Part shown: positions 35,540 through 43,013 of the stretch, in pieces
Position numbering within the stretch: the stretch's first letter is position 1
Layout of the letters: the number at the start of each line of letters is the position of its first letter
Source of the DNA: Methanobacterium sp. UBA410
GTDB lineage: Archaea > Methanobacteriota > Methanobacteria > Methanobacteriales > Methanobacteriaceae
Assembly (NCBI GenBank): GCA_002498385.1
Contig: DAHH01000021.1
Coordinates: 1-64,000 of the forward strand
Length of the DNA stretch: 64,000 nt
Direction of reading: 5' to 3'
Position numbers and translations under genes: made by a program
Notes under the pieces: generated by a model
What the model saw: only the letters and a program-made list of their open reading frames with translations
Told to the model about the DNA's origin: nothing
Databases searched by the model: none

Positions 35540-35683
35540 TTAAAACCCCTTTTTTTTCCTGATCCATTTAAAATTAATTTTCAATATTTTCTGTTTATTC
35601 TTATTATCTCGATAAATTTTTCTATTACAATCGGAACAGGAACTTTTATTATTAGAACCCGTAAAACCTCTTAATAATAGCAA
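35540..35683 (-). pseudogene. Degenerate small zinc-finger ORF in repeat R1a
   Basis: A 47-codon frame from TTG 35683 contains SSCSDCNRKIYRDNKNKQK, nearly identical to the 27-aa protein at 37913-37996. After that an extra base shifts the frame, so the KYC end is lost. There is no clear RBS. It looks like a decayed copy of the 27-aa gene. Confidence 0.45.
35582..35652. repeat. Repeat R1a (pair with R1b at 37920-37989)
   Basis: About 70 bp with only a few differences from 37920-37989, including the identical stretch TTATTATCTCGATAAATTTT. Each copy lies just upstream of a + strand cargo gene (lipoprotein at 35703; kinase at 38037) and carries the small zinc-finger frame on the minus strand. Confidence 0.8.
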
Positions 35684-35702
35684 TTAGGAGGTGAATTATA
35701 CA

Positions 35703-36077
35703 ATGGATAAGAAAATAGCAATGGTTTTAGTTATATTTTTGATTGTGGGTGTGGTTGCTGTTTCAGGCTGTACAAGCTCTGATAACACTACAACACCTGC
35801 AAATACAACTATGAATAATGCTTCAACAACCACTGAGAACACAGCAACACCCGCAACTACAGAACAAAATAGCACAGTAACAACTAATACCGCAACGCCT
35901 TCAACAACCGCATCATCTGCAAGTGCAGCATACGTGGGAAACTCAAACACACACAAATTCCACTTAGCAAGTTGCAGATACGTATCCAAAATGAACGATG
36001 CAAATAAAGTCTACTTCAACACACGACAAGAAGCAATAAACGCAGGATACACACCATGCCAAAAATGCAACCCATAA
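35703..36077 (+). CDS. Lipoprotein with Ada-type metal-binding fold
   Basis: The start ATG at 35703 is eight nt after GGAGGTGA (35687-35694); the ORF is open from GTG 35691. The product has 124 aa. A signal helix (IAMVLVIFLIVGVVAVSGC) ends in a lipobox-like SGC. A Thr/Asn-rich linker follows, then YVGNSNTHKFHLASCRYV...GYTPCQKCNP. The C-terminal His/Cys pattern (H..C...GY.PC..C) is that of the Ada/thermonuclease-linked metal-binding domain. It would be anchored at the outer face of the membrane. Confidence 0.75.
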   Translation: MDKKIAMVLVIFLIVGVVAVSGCTSSDNTTTPANTTMNNASTTTENTATPATTEQNSTVTTNTATPSTTASSASAAYVGNSNTHKFHLASCRYVSKMNDANKVYFNTRQEAINAGYTPCQKCNP

Positions 36078-36128
36078 AATAAGTTTTATTCTTCTTTTTT
36101 TAGCAATACAAATATTGGAGGTTAATTT

Positions 36129-36953
36129 ATGAGTGACGTGGATCTCGAAAATTTATTAAATTTAAGTAAAAAACATTTAAAACAAGCAGAAAAGGATCTC
36201 CATAAAGATAATAATATAAATTATAGAATAGCAGCTAATTTAATTGTAGATTTTTATAATATAGTTCTGTTAAATAATGGTAAAAAATTAAGCTTAACTA
36301 TTCAGGAGAGCTATGATTTATCAAAAAAGATGTTTATTATTTCTACGGAACTACCTGAAGTATTTGATGAATATGAAAAAGTAACTAAGAAAGTATCTAA
36401 TATTAGGAATAAAATTTCCCATACTAATGTTTCAATACCAAATAAAAGAGAATTAAAATATGTCATTGATTCAGCAGAACCCTTCAAAAATTTTGTTGAA
36501 ACAAAAACTCATGAAAAATTAACTTCTACTAAAAAAAGGAGAACATTAAAAGAACAATATGAAGATAAAACTGAATTTATTAGGATATTATTAAAAAATA
36601 TTTATGTTGGATTTGAAAAAGCTTCTGCTGAATCAGAAGGATTTAATAAAGTTTTTCAAAGATTGAACAATTTAAAGGGCGTTAACATAGGTAACCTGGA
36701 TCAAACCTCTATAAAAAGTTTAATATCCATAGCTGATGACACAATTAGTGATGCTGAAAAGGTTTATGAATATATCCAGAGCCATTGCCCAGAATGCGGA
36801 GGACCTTTAGAAATAAAAACTGAGACTAATACTTATAATAAAGGCCCTGAAGATGATCCAGAACCTGATTATTTTGAAGTTTATGAAATTGTAAAATGTT
36901 CCAAATGTGGTCATATACTTGAAACAGAACTTCTTGAGCGTGAAACTATCTAA
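36129..36953 (+). CDS. HEPN-like protein with C-terminal zinc ribbon
   Basis: The protein has 274 residues. The helical N-terminus includes KKVSNIRNKISHTNVSIPN with R93-x4-H98, the Rx4-6H signature of HEPN domains, many of which are RNases of defence and toxin systems. A second helical section (about 140-215) follows. The C-terminus has a four-Cys ribbon (HCPECGGPLEIK ... VKCSKCGHILE). It lies 51 bp after the lipoprotein and between repeats R1a and R2a. HEPN assignment rests on one motif in a suitable helical context. Confidence 0.55.
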   Translation: MSDVDLENLLNLSKKHLKQAEKDLHKDNNINYRIAANLIVDFYNIVLLNNGKKLSLTIQESYDLSKKMFIISTELPEVFDEYEKVTKKVSNIRNKISHTNVSIPNKRELKYVIDSAEPFKNFVETKTHEKLTSTKKRRTLKEQYEDKTEFIRILLKNIYVGFEKASAESEGFNKVFQRLNNLKGVNIGNLDQTSIKSLISIADDTISDAEKVYEYIQSHCPECGGPLEIKTETNTYNKGPEDDPEPDYFEVYEIVKCSKCGHILETELLERETI

Positions 36954-36982
36954 TTTTGAATATTTAACTCCTGAGCAATATA

Positions 36983-37162
36983 CAATTAATAATAATATAA
37001 TATATAATATAATAAAATAAGGTATAACCGAGGAACTCCACGTGTAGTCTACATGTGTACACGTGGAAGCTCCACGTATAGTTTTTTTTACACTTGAAAA
37101 AGTATACGTACTACGTATAGTTTAGGGGGTATACCATTTTTACACTTGCAACATTTGCAACC
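36983..37162. repeat. Repeat element R2a: AT tract, palindromes and 9-nt iterons
   Basis: An AT-only tract (about 36983-37020) is followed by TCCACGTGTA (37037-37046) and its inverted copy TACACGTGGA (37058-37067), TCCACGTATA (37071-37080), TTACACTTGAAAA (37088-37100), the palindrome TATACGTACTACGTATA and then a 23-nt block (37126-37148) identical to 39506-39528. ACACTTG and ACATTTG heptamers end it at 9-nt spacing. It lies between convergent genes. Same layout as R2b but with different palindromes. Confidence 0.75.
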
Positions 37163-37165
37163 AAA

Positions 37166-37855
37166 TTATGTTAATGAGATGTACGTTTTGCGTTTAATGT
37201 ATCCTTTTAAAATTTTTTTAATTAATACTTCAGATTTCTCAAGAGACATAGGTCCACTTAATTTTCGTGGATTATCAAAATTTTTGGCATGTCTAGCTCT
37301 AATTCCTGCATAATCAGGATTATTTACGAATTTTTTGAAATCTTGATATTCTTCATAAGAAACATTAATTTCCTTTAGAAAGGACTTAAAATCCTTCCCT
37401 AAATCCTGTTTAATTACTTCAAGTATCTTATAAAAATCGTAACAGGCAGTTTCATTGAGAATATTGGAGTAAACAATAAAACATTTTTCCATAGGTTCAT
37501 TTTTCATTGCATATTCAAAAAGTTCTTCAAGCTCTCCTTTTGTTGGAATTTTGGAGGGAATTACATTAAATGTTGTTTTGAGAATATTAGATGTGTGTTT
37601 TACTCCGTTTTTATCTTCTTTAACAACATTAGAAATTTTTAAGTTTTTACAGGGAATTCCACATAAATTTAAAATTCCTAACATGGTTTTAAGAATCTTT
37701 TCAGCACAATTAGAAACATCTTCACTTTTATTTAACTTTTCAAATTCAGAACTTTTAATTCTGTAGATACCTCCTTCTCTTTTTATTTTTTGACTAAATT
37801 TTTCAGATAACACATTTAAAGATTCATTATCCCCACCTAAAAATACAAACCACAT
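37166..37855 (-). CDS. Hypothetical protein, 229 aa
   Basis: It has an alpha/beta N-terminus (MWFVFLGGDNESLNVLSEKF), a helical middle and the C-terminal segment AGIRARHAKNFDNPRKLSGP followed by MSLEKSEVLIKKIL. That last signature (R.RHA...NP..L..PMSL.EA...I) occurs in a widespread uncharacterised family. It lies between R2a and R1b, downstream of the 27-aa zinc-finger ORF. Function unknown. Confidence 0.6.
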   Translation of the reverse strand: MWFVFLGGDNESLNVLSEKFSQKIKREGGIYRIKSSEFEKLNKSEDVSNCAEKILKTMLGILNLCGIPCKNLKISNVVKEDKNGVKHTSNILKTTFNVIPSKIPTKGELEELFEYAMKNEPMEKCFIVYSNILNETACYDFYKILEVIKQDLGKDFKSFLKEINVSYEEYQDFKKFVNNPDYAGIRARHAKNFDNPRKLSGPMSLEKSEVLIKKILKGYIKRKTYISLT

Positions 37856-37912
37856 AATAATCTTCCCTTAATTCCATAAATTAACAATTGTATTCTTTAA
37901 TACTCTTTAAAC

Positions 37913-37996
37913 TTATTTACAATATTTGTGTTTATTTTTATTATCTCGATAAATTTTTCTATTACAATCAGAACAGGAACCTTTATTATAAAACAT
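37913..37996 (-). CDS. 27-aa zinc-finger micropeptide
   Basis: The ATG at 37996 encodes MFYNKGSCSDCNRKIYRDNK then NKHKYCK. The CxxCxRK...KYC pattern equals the core of the 47-aa protein at 178-321. Against the copy at 35540-35683, several DNA differences are synonymous (for example TCT/TCC and AAA/AAG), suggesting past selection on protein. It is the likely first gene of an operon with the 229-aa gene. Confidence 0.5.
   Translation of the reverse strand: MFYNKGSCSDCNRKIYRDNKNKHKYCK
37920..37989. repeat. Repeat R1b (pair with R1a at 35582-35652)
   Basis: The second copy of the roughly 70-bp repeat. It lies 48 bp upstream of the kinase start on the + strand and overlaps the 27-aa ORF on the minus strand. 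With R2a and R2b it frames cargo blocks of similar length (R1a to R1b about 2.3 kb, R2a to R2b about 2.4 kb). Confidence 0.8.
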
Positions 37997-38036
37997 CTCT
38001 TTTATTAAAACAAGTGATATTAAGAGGTGTTTTTCT

Positions 38037-39293
38037 ATGATTATTGGTGGTTATGAACTTATGGATGAAATAGGGTCTGGTGGATTTGCAGATGTATATA
38101 AATGTAAAAAAATCTCAGATGGGTCAATAAAAGCTATTAAAATAGCTGATTTAAATGATGATAATGAAAAAATACGGTTTAAAAGAGAAATTAGGATGCA
38201 ATCTTCACTTACTCATAAAAACATTGTACCTATATTGGATTATAATACTGTGGAAGAACCATTTTTTTATACTATGCCCCTCGGTAAAATGAATTTAGAG
38301 AGATATATTGAGAAAGTAAGTGTAGAAGAAGAAAAAATTGAAATATTCAAAGATATTGCTGAAGGTTTAAAATATGCTCATAAAAAAGTTGTTCATCGTG
38401 ATTTAAAACCTGGAAATATAATAATTTTCTGTGAGGATGGAGTTGCAACTCCAAAGATCTGTGATTTTGGATTAGGTAAATTTTCCATAAGGGACTCAAC
38501 TATCCTCACAAAAACAAGCCATTATGTAGGAACCCCATATTATATTGCACCAGAACAACTTGATAACCCTAAAACAGTTGATAAACGCTCTGACATTTAT
38601 GCATTAGGCAAAATTCTTTATATAATGATCACAGGAGAAAATGTTTACAGTTATGATATTTCTAAAATACCTTCAGAATATCGTTACATTATTACAAAAG
38701 CATGCGAAAGAAATCCTGATGACAGATACCAAGATGTAGATGAATTACTTAAAGATTTAGATCAAAGACTTCCTAAAGACCCTTTAAAATTAATAAATGA
38801 AGAAATTGAAAAAATTGTAGACTCAAATGATTACAGTAAATTCCAAACAGAATTTTTAGCTAAAATCTTATCTCAAAATAGTATACATGATGAAATTTTA
38901 CTTATGCTTCCAAATATTCCGAAAAAAATTTTAAAAAGTTTGTTAGATAACCATAAAGAACTATTCTTCATAGTCTTAACAGATTATGATGATAGTGTAA
39001 AAGGAGAGGTTAATTATAATTATTGTGATGTTGTAGCTGATTTTTATTGTGAAATATTTAAATTATCTGAATCTCTTGAAGTTAGATCTTTAATTATTAA
39101 TAGACTAGCAAAGTTAGGAGCTCATCATAATAGATACCACGTTGGTCAAACTTTTTCAAGGATTGTAAATAGTAATAACAACAATATAGAAATTATGTTA
39201 ATGGCAAAAAAAGCTCTTGAGAGCAAAGAGACCAGGGAATTTAATTATGGTTATTTAACAGATAAATCAATTAAAATCTTAGAAAGGATTTGA
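38037..39293 (+). CDS. Hanks-type serine/threonine protein kinase
   Basis: The protein has 418 residues. Kinase domain about 1-245: Gly loop EIGSGGFADV (11-20), Lys35 in KAIKI, Glu51 (KREIRM), catalytic loop HRDLKPGN (120-127), DFG (143-145), APE (171-173) and Asp186 (RSDIYALG). All catalytic residues are present. The C-terminal 170 residues are helical and HEAT-like, with no membrane helix. Such kinases are rare in archaeal viruses; in phages some act in defence or superinfection control. The gene is flanked by R1b and R2b and convergent to the replication-end genes. RBS AAGAGGTG. Confidence 0.92.
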   Translation: MIIGGYELMDEIGSGGFADVYKCKKISDGSIKAIKIADLNDDNEKIRFKREIRMQSSLTHKNIVPILDYNTVEEPFFYTMPLGKMNLERYIEKVSVEEEKIEIFKDIAEGLKYAHKKVVHRDLKPGNIIIFCEDGVATPKICDFGLGKFSIRDSTILTKTSHYVGTPYYIAPEQLDNPKTVDKRSDIYALGKILYIMITGENVYSYDISKIPSEYRYIITKACERNPDDRYQDVDELLKDLDQRLPKDPLKLINEEIEKIVDSNDYSKFQTEFLAKILSQNSIHDEILLMLPNIPKKILKSLLDNHKELFFIVLTDYDDSVKGEVNYNYCDVVADFYCEIFKLSESLEVRSLIINRLAKLGAHHNRYHVGQTFSRIVNSNNNNIEIMLMAKKALESKETREFNYGYLTDKSIKILERI

Positions 39294-39340
39294 AATGCTT
39301 AATTCATTAATTTTGTTTCTTTTTTAAGTAAGTTGATAAT

Positions 39341-39552
39341 ATAATTAATAATAATTAATTAAATAATAATATAATATAATAATAAAAATAGTATATGTGA
39401 AAACTATGCGCATACTATGTGCGCATATGCGCATAGCTTATACGCATAACTCTGTTACACTTGAAAACTATGCGCAGTGCGTATGCGCAGTGCGCATAAA
39501 ATAGAGGGGTATACCATTTTTACACTTGTTACACTTGCAGCACTTGCAACCG
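39341..39552. repeat. Repeat element R2b: AT tract, GCGCAT palindromes and iterons
   Basis: An AT-only tract (about 39341-39390) precedes several TATGCGCAT-type palindromes (39414-39447), TTACACTTGAAAA (39455-39467), two TATGCGCAGTGCG direct repeats (39469-39497), the 23-nt block shared with R2a (39506-39528) and three (A/G)CACTTG heptamers at 9-nt spacing (39522, 39531, 39540). It lies between the convergent kinase and 142-aa genes. The layout is that of an iteron origin, but the function is unproven. Confidence 0.75.
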
Positions 39553-39554
39553 AA

Positions 39555-39983
39555 CTACACTGAACTGATATTTGTTGCATCAATCTCACCTTTATCGATC
39601 GGAGAAATTACCTGCTCCTGAATTAACTGTTTAAACTCTGCTTTCCCCAGTCCCAACTTAATCCGGTTATTCTTCATGACAATAGGTGGAATATCATTTT
39701 CTCGTAAATATGCATTTCTTAACCTGATAATGACTTCATTCCGCAGGTCAGGATCAATTACAATATCTTCCTTCAAAGAATCCATCTCTGATTCAACCTC
39801 TGCCAGACGTTGAATAAGATTATTTCTCTCTTTATCAAGTGCACTGTATCTTGCAGATTTACCCATCAGGTACTTGTAACCTTCAACAAGAGCATATGAG
39901 GGGTTTATTCCCTCATTTTTTCCTTCACTTATGATTGTTTCATCTTTTTTCTTAATGTAAACATTTATGCTCTTACCGGCCAT
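39555..39983 (-). CDS. Hypothetical coiled-coil protein, 142 aa
   Basis: The basic N-terminus (MAGKSINVYIKKKDETIISE) resembles the strand of a ribbon-helix-helix domain. A coiled coil follows (about 50-75), then a small charged C-terminal domain. It is the last gene of the early operon and abuts R2b, so it might act on that element (inference). Confidence 0.5.
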   Translation of the reverse strand: MAGKSINVYIKKKDETIISEGKNEGINPSYALVEGYKYLMGKSARYSALDKERNNLIQRLAEVESEMDSLKEDIVIDPDLRNEVIIRLRNAYLRENDIPPIVMKNNRIKLGLGKAEFKQLIQEQVISPIDKGEIDATNISSV

Positions 39984-40161
39984 CTCCCACCACCTTCAGT
40001 CCTGCTTTTTCTTTTTCAACTTTTTTTAATCGTTTCTCCAGTTTCCCTTCTAGATTTACCAAATGTTCATCTTGTGGTCGTGTTTTGAGGAGGTATTTGA
40101 CGTTTCGCAGGTCGTGGTTCAGGTTGATCCAATCCGTTTTAACTTCTAATTCACTGCGCAT
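39973..40161 (-). CDS. Hypothetical helical protein, 62 aa
   Basis: A short basic coiled coil (LVNLEGKLEKRLKKVEKEKA). It overlaps the 142-aa gene by 11 bp, implying coupled translation. No family recognised. Confidence 0.5.
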   Translation of the reverse strand: MRSELEVKTDWINLNHDLRNVKYLLKTRPQDEHLVNLEGKLEKRLKKVEKEKAGLKVVGDGR

Positions 40162-40176
40162 TTTTTAGATCCTCCA

Positions 40177-40341
40177 CTATGGAAGTTTTACAACCTCTAA
40201 ATCTGAGTTAAAATCTTTTGCGTATATTTCGAACTCTGTACCATCCTCAAAAGTTATATTGATGATTCCATAACCATTTTGACAGATGGAACTCACAGAA
40301 CTTTCCTCAGCTTTTTCTTCCAATCTCTCGATACCATCCAT
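40177..40341 (-). CDS. Small hypothetical protein, 54 aa
   Basis: The ATG at 40341 is at good spacing from GAGGTGG (an in-frame ATG at 40347 is too close). The product has a helix followed by a beta hairpin (GYGIINITFEDGTEFEIYAK). It is part of the tightly packed early operon. Confidence 0.5.
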   Translation of the reverse strand: MDGIERLEEKAEESSVSSICQNGYGIINITFEDGTEFEIYAKDFNSDLEVVKLP

Positions 40342-40343
40342 CT

Positions 40344-40496
40344 TCATTCCACCTCAACCAGGTTTTCACCAAGAATAAAACCGTGTTTATCCCTGCTATT
40401 CTTGCATTCAGGGTTCTTACAGGCCCAGTAATCAAGAGACTTACGCATAAACTGTTTTACCTCACTCTTGCAGATCGGGCACACTTTTTTAGTCAT
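40344..40496 (-). CDS. Zinc-ribbon protein, 50 aa
   Basis: The ATG at 40496 encodes CPICKSEV at the start and ACKNPECKN, four Cys at 6, 9, 26 and 31. Its start overlaps the stop of the next upstream gene. The finger class is the common phage/archaeal CxxC...CxxxxC ribbon. Confidence 0.55.
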   Translation of the reverse strand: MTKKVCPICKSEVKQFMRKSLDYWACKNPECKNSRDKHGFILGENLVEVE

Positions 40497-40738
40497 GGGA
40501 ACTCCCCCATATGGGTTAAGGGATGGGTATCTGTTATCCTCCAGGCTAATCCACAGTTATGACATTGATACACGTCATAATCTGATATTTCCTTAATCAG
40601 TTTTTGACCACAATTAGGACATTTCCAACCTTTTTCCTCCTGTTTTAATCTTTCCATGTTGACGTTGTGTCTGCTCACTCCCTCTACTTCTTGAATGACT
40701 TTATCCCATCCGGGATCATAATGTTTTTCTTTAGTCAT
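40493..40738 (-). CDS. Zinc-ribbon protein, 81 aa
   Basis: The start at 40738 (MTKEKHYDPGW) is favoured: it overlaps the preceding stop and has an AGAGGG upstream, whereas the longer ORF (to 40828) would run into the YopX gene. KCPNCGQKLIKE...VYQCHNCGLAW is a canonical four-Cys ribbon. Confidence 0.6.
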   Translation of the reverse strand: MTKEKHYDPGWDKVIQEVEGVSRHNVNMERLKQEEKGWKCPNCGQKLIKEISDYDVYQCHNCGLAWRITDTHPLTHMGEFP

Positions 40739-41276
40739 TTGCAGATGCCCTCTTAACTGATTCCTTGTATCCCAGCTCTCTAAGTTCTGGATTTGATTTA
40801 AAGTCCTCTGGTTTGATATCTTCAACAAGTTCGGGGTTTTCCATTAAGTTTCCGACGATGACAAGTTTATTTTTAAAGCCGTAGGTGTGGGGAGATCCCC
40901 AGGTTTTATTCTTTACACAGGTTAACCTAAATTCGCAAAAGCTGAATAAAACTAGATAAATATATTCATCATTTCCTATGCGTACCAGATCATATTCTCT
41001 GAGAGGTTTACCTTGTACATGGATGCCTGCATATCTTCTCAGAATGAATCTATCAGGAATTCCCCCTAAGTCAACAACTTTACCTGTATCATCTGAAATA
41101 GAAACCATGTCACCATCCAAACTAAGCATTATGTCATCCAGATCCATGGTTAAAATATTCCAATGATGTTTTCCATCTGAACCAATGTTGATTTCCTCAT
41201 CACAGATTTTTTCAGCATCATAAACCTTTCTTAACATGGTTTTAGTCTTCTTATCCCAAAGCTCAAATTTAGTCAT
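40731..41276 (-). CDS. YopX-like protein
   Basis: The protein has 181 residues. KFELWDKKTKTML, KPLREYDLVRIGNDEYIYLV and KLVIVGNLMENPELVE match the YopX pattern (KfRvWd..., eyDiv, viGNiyenPEL), although the central part is diverged. YopX proteins are frequent in phages with unknown function. The next gene but one is a clearer YopX. Confidence 0.65.
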   Translation of the reverse strand: MTKFELWDKKTKTMLRKVYDAEKICDEEINIGSDGKHHWNILTMDLDDIMLSLDGDMVSISDDTGKVVDLGGIPDRFILRRYAGIHVQGKPLREYDLVRIGNDEYIYLVLFSFCEFRLTCVKNKTWGSPHTYGFKNKLVIVGNLMENPELVEDIKPEDFKSNPELRELGYKESVKRASAND

Positions 41277-41512
41277 TAACTTCCTCCTTTCTTCAGCTTT
41301 TTCTGCCTTGCAAGGATCCGGCCAAGTGGACTATTTCGCACTGCTCCCTCACATTCAAGGCGATGTTTATAGGAACTTATCGCCTTGTCCGTCCTGTTCC
41401 ATCCCCGTTTTTTCATGAGCTCTGCTATGAACCAGGAGGGATAACTTTCATGATTTAATAGGAACTGTTTTTCCTCTTCAGACCATTTGCCTTGATTCAT
41501 GCCTTTAATCAT
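41276..41512 (-). CDS. Myb/SANT-like DNA-binding protein
   Basis: The protein has 78 residues. GKWSEEEKQFLLNHESYPSW followed by RTDKAISSYKHRL is a SANT/Myb-type three-helix pattern with the W at the first helix. It shares stop and start bases with both YopX neighbours. A regulator of the early region is likely. Confidence 0.6.
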   Translation of the reverse strand: MIKGMNQGKWSEEEKQFLLNHESYPSWFIAELMKKRGWNRTDKAISSYKHRLECEGAVRNSPLGRILARQKKLKKGGS

Positions 41513-41901
41513 CAGCTCATCTCCAGGAGTTCGGGGTTTTCATAGATGTTGCCTGATTTTTCTATGTTTTCGTGAACTTCTCCAAGGAATGATAAACGTC
41601 CTCCTTTACGGCCATAATCCCATTTAATCATCCATGACCCTTTTTCAAAGCAGACAATTCCCCGATTAAAAAGTTTTTTAGGAAAAATAATGTCAACTAT
41701 ATCATTTTCGTAGATTTCAACAAGGTTTCTATCAGCATAATTCGTATACTGCATCAATTTATGATTTGGATTATGGTTACCTGCTAAAAGCTTCTCTTCA
41801 TCCCAAAACCCCCATGAACATCCCCCAATTGCAATATATCGAGGTGCTCTGGGGTAAAGCATCTTCTCACTATCCCATACTCTCAACTTGAGTTCACGCA
41901 T
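41512..41901 (-). CDS. YopX family protein
   Basis: The protein has 129 residues. MRELKLRVWDSEKMLY, LMQYTNYADRNLVEIYENDI and GNIYENPELLE are textbook YopX motifs. It is the second of two YopX genes separated by the SANT gene. Confidence 0.85.
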   Translation of the reverse strand: MRELKLRVWDSEKMLYPRAPRYIAIGGCSWGFWDEEKLLAGNHNPNHKLMQYTNYADRNLVEIYENDIVDIIFPKKLFNRGIVCFEKGSWMIKWDYGRKGGRLSFLGEVHENIEKSGNIYENPELLEMS

Positions 41902-42215
41902 CAGCTCATCTCCTTTGCTTGTGGAATTTCCAGGGTGGCAGGACTATTAACTCCCTGTAGTTCTGCTAGTTTGAACATGGCGGCGTAGCAGTGGCTGCAT
42001 AGGAAGCTGCCGCCATTGTTTGTGCTGGGCTTCCACCTGTATGTCCAGTCTTCACATTCGTTACATCGGAATCCGTTAGTGTTGATGGATACCAGGTAGT
42101 CCTTTTCGTTACTTTTTACATGGAATTGGATCATGGTTTCATCTTCAAAGACCAGGTCCACATTTCCCTGTAGAAATAATTTATGTCCTTTTTGTATACG
42201 GCCCTGAACTGACAT
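41901..42215 (-). CDS. SWIM-like zinc-finger protein
   Basis: The start at 42215 (MSVQGRIQKG) comes straight after the clamp gene stop with AGAGGAA upstream; the longer ORF to 42269 overlaps the clamp. The product has 104 aa. YLVSINTNGFRCNECEDW then FLCSHCYAAMF fits the CxC-CxH SWIM layout loosely. Likely DNA or protein binding near the clamp. Confidence 0.55.
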   Translation of the reverse strand: MSVQGRIQKGHKLFLQGNVDLVFEDETMIQFHVKSNEKDYLVSINTNGFRCNECEDWTYRWKPSTNNGGSFLCSHCYAAMFKLAELQGVNSPATLEIPQAKEMS

Positions 42216-42217
42216 GT

Positions 42218-43003
42218 TTATTCCTCTGCTTCGATTCTTGGTGCGATCATTAACATGAAACTGGGACAATCTGGGTATGGTTCTGTTTTTATGGTGATGG
42301 GTGAATCCTGTTCGAATTGGATGTATATGTCTCCTATGATGTCTGGGAGGAATTTATTGTCTTCACATAGTTTAAGGAGAGGTTCAAATCTTTCAATGGA
42401 ATAGCAGGATTTATAACATTTTGAATCCCCATTCTTCTCAGCTGCAAAGGTTTTCCCATAATATTTTTGGGTTTCACCAATTATACAGAAATATAGCCTG
42501 TTAAATTGATATTTCAGTTTTAAACTTCCACCTACACCTTGACTGTCCTTCACGATTTTTATTAGTTGTCTGAGGGCTATTTTCAGGTTAATTGGATATT
42601 TTATTTCTGGAGGGAATGGTGGTTCATATTCTAAGTCTACCTGGGAGATTTCAAATCTACGTTCATGAATTGCTTCCAAGGTACGGGCCTGGAGTTTTTC
42701 ACCATTCATTGATAATTCCAGAAGATCCTCCTCCTCATCAAACCCATCTAAAACCCAGAGTAAATCATATGGATTCAGTTTAAGTACCGTGGCCTCATTG
42801 CATTGGTACTTATCAAAAAATTTAGGTGGAAATAGAAGGTCAAGAAATGTAATATGGCTCCGATCCAATTCATGGATCCTCATCCCATCCTCAGACACTT
42901 CCACATGAAAATCCTCACTAAAAGTAGATGATCTCATAATCATCTTCAAAAAACTCTTAAACTCCCTAATATGGCCAACAATTATGGTAAATGGACTTTC
43001 CAC
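42218..43003 (-). CDS. PCNA-like DNA sliding clamp
   Basis: The protein has 261 residues. FKSFLKMIMRSSTFSEDFHV, EDGMRIHELDRSHITFLDLL (the PCNA ld.shi.l motif), FDKYQCNEATVLKLNPYDLL and the interdomain region support a two-domain PCNA subunit. It should form a trimeric clamp that tethers polymerase. A viral copy could recruit host replication factors to viral DNA. It follows the OB-fold gene by 10 bp. Confidence 0.85.
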   Translation of the reverse strand: MESPFTIIVGHIREFKSFLKMIMRSSTFSEDFHVEVSEDGMRIHELDRSHITFLDLLFPPKFFDKYQCNEATVLKLNPYDLLWVLDGFDEEEDLLELSMNGEKLQARTLEAIHERRFEISQVDLEYEPPFPPEIKYPINLKIALRQLIKIVKDSQGVGGSLKLKYQFNRLYFCIIGETQKYYGKTFAAEKNGDSKCYKSCYSIERFEPLLKLCEDNKFLPDIIGDIYIQFEQDSPITIKTEPYPDCPSFMLMIAPRIEAEE

Positions 43004-43013
43004 ATTATCACCC

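Noticed and set aside
37021..37080. CRISPR-like repeats at R2a and R2b
   Set aside because: The repeats are short palindromes without uniform spacers; the pattern fits iterons or operators.
41901..42269. Longer 122-aa start for the SWIM-like gene
   Set aside because: It would overlap the clamp gene by 52 bp; the ATG at 42215 has an RBS and clean spacing.
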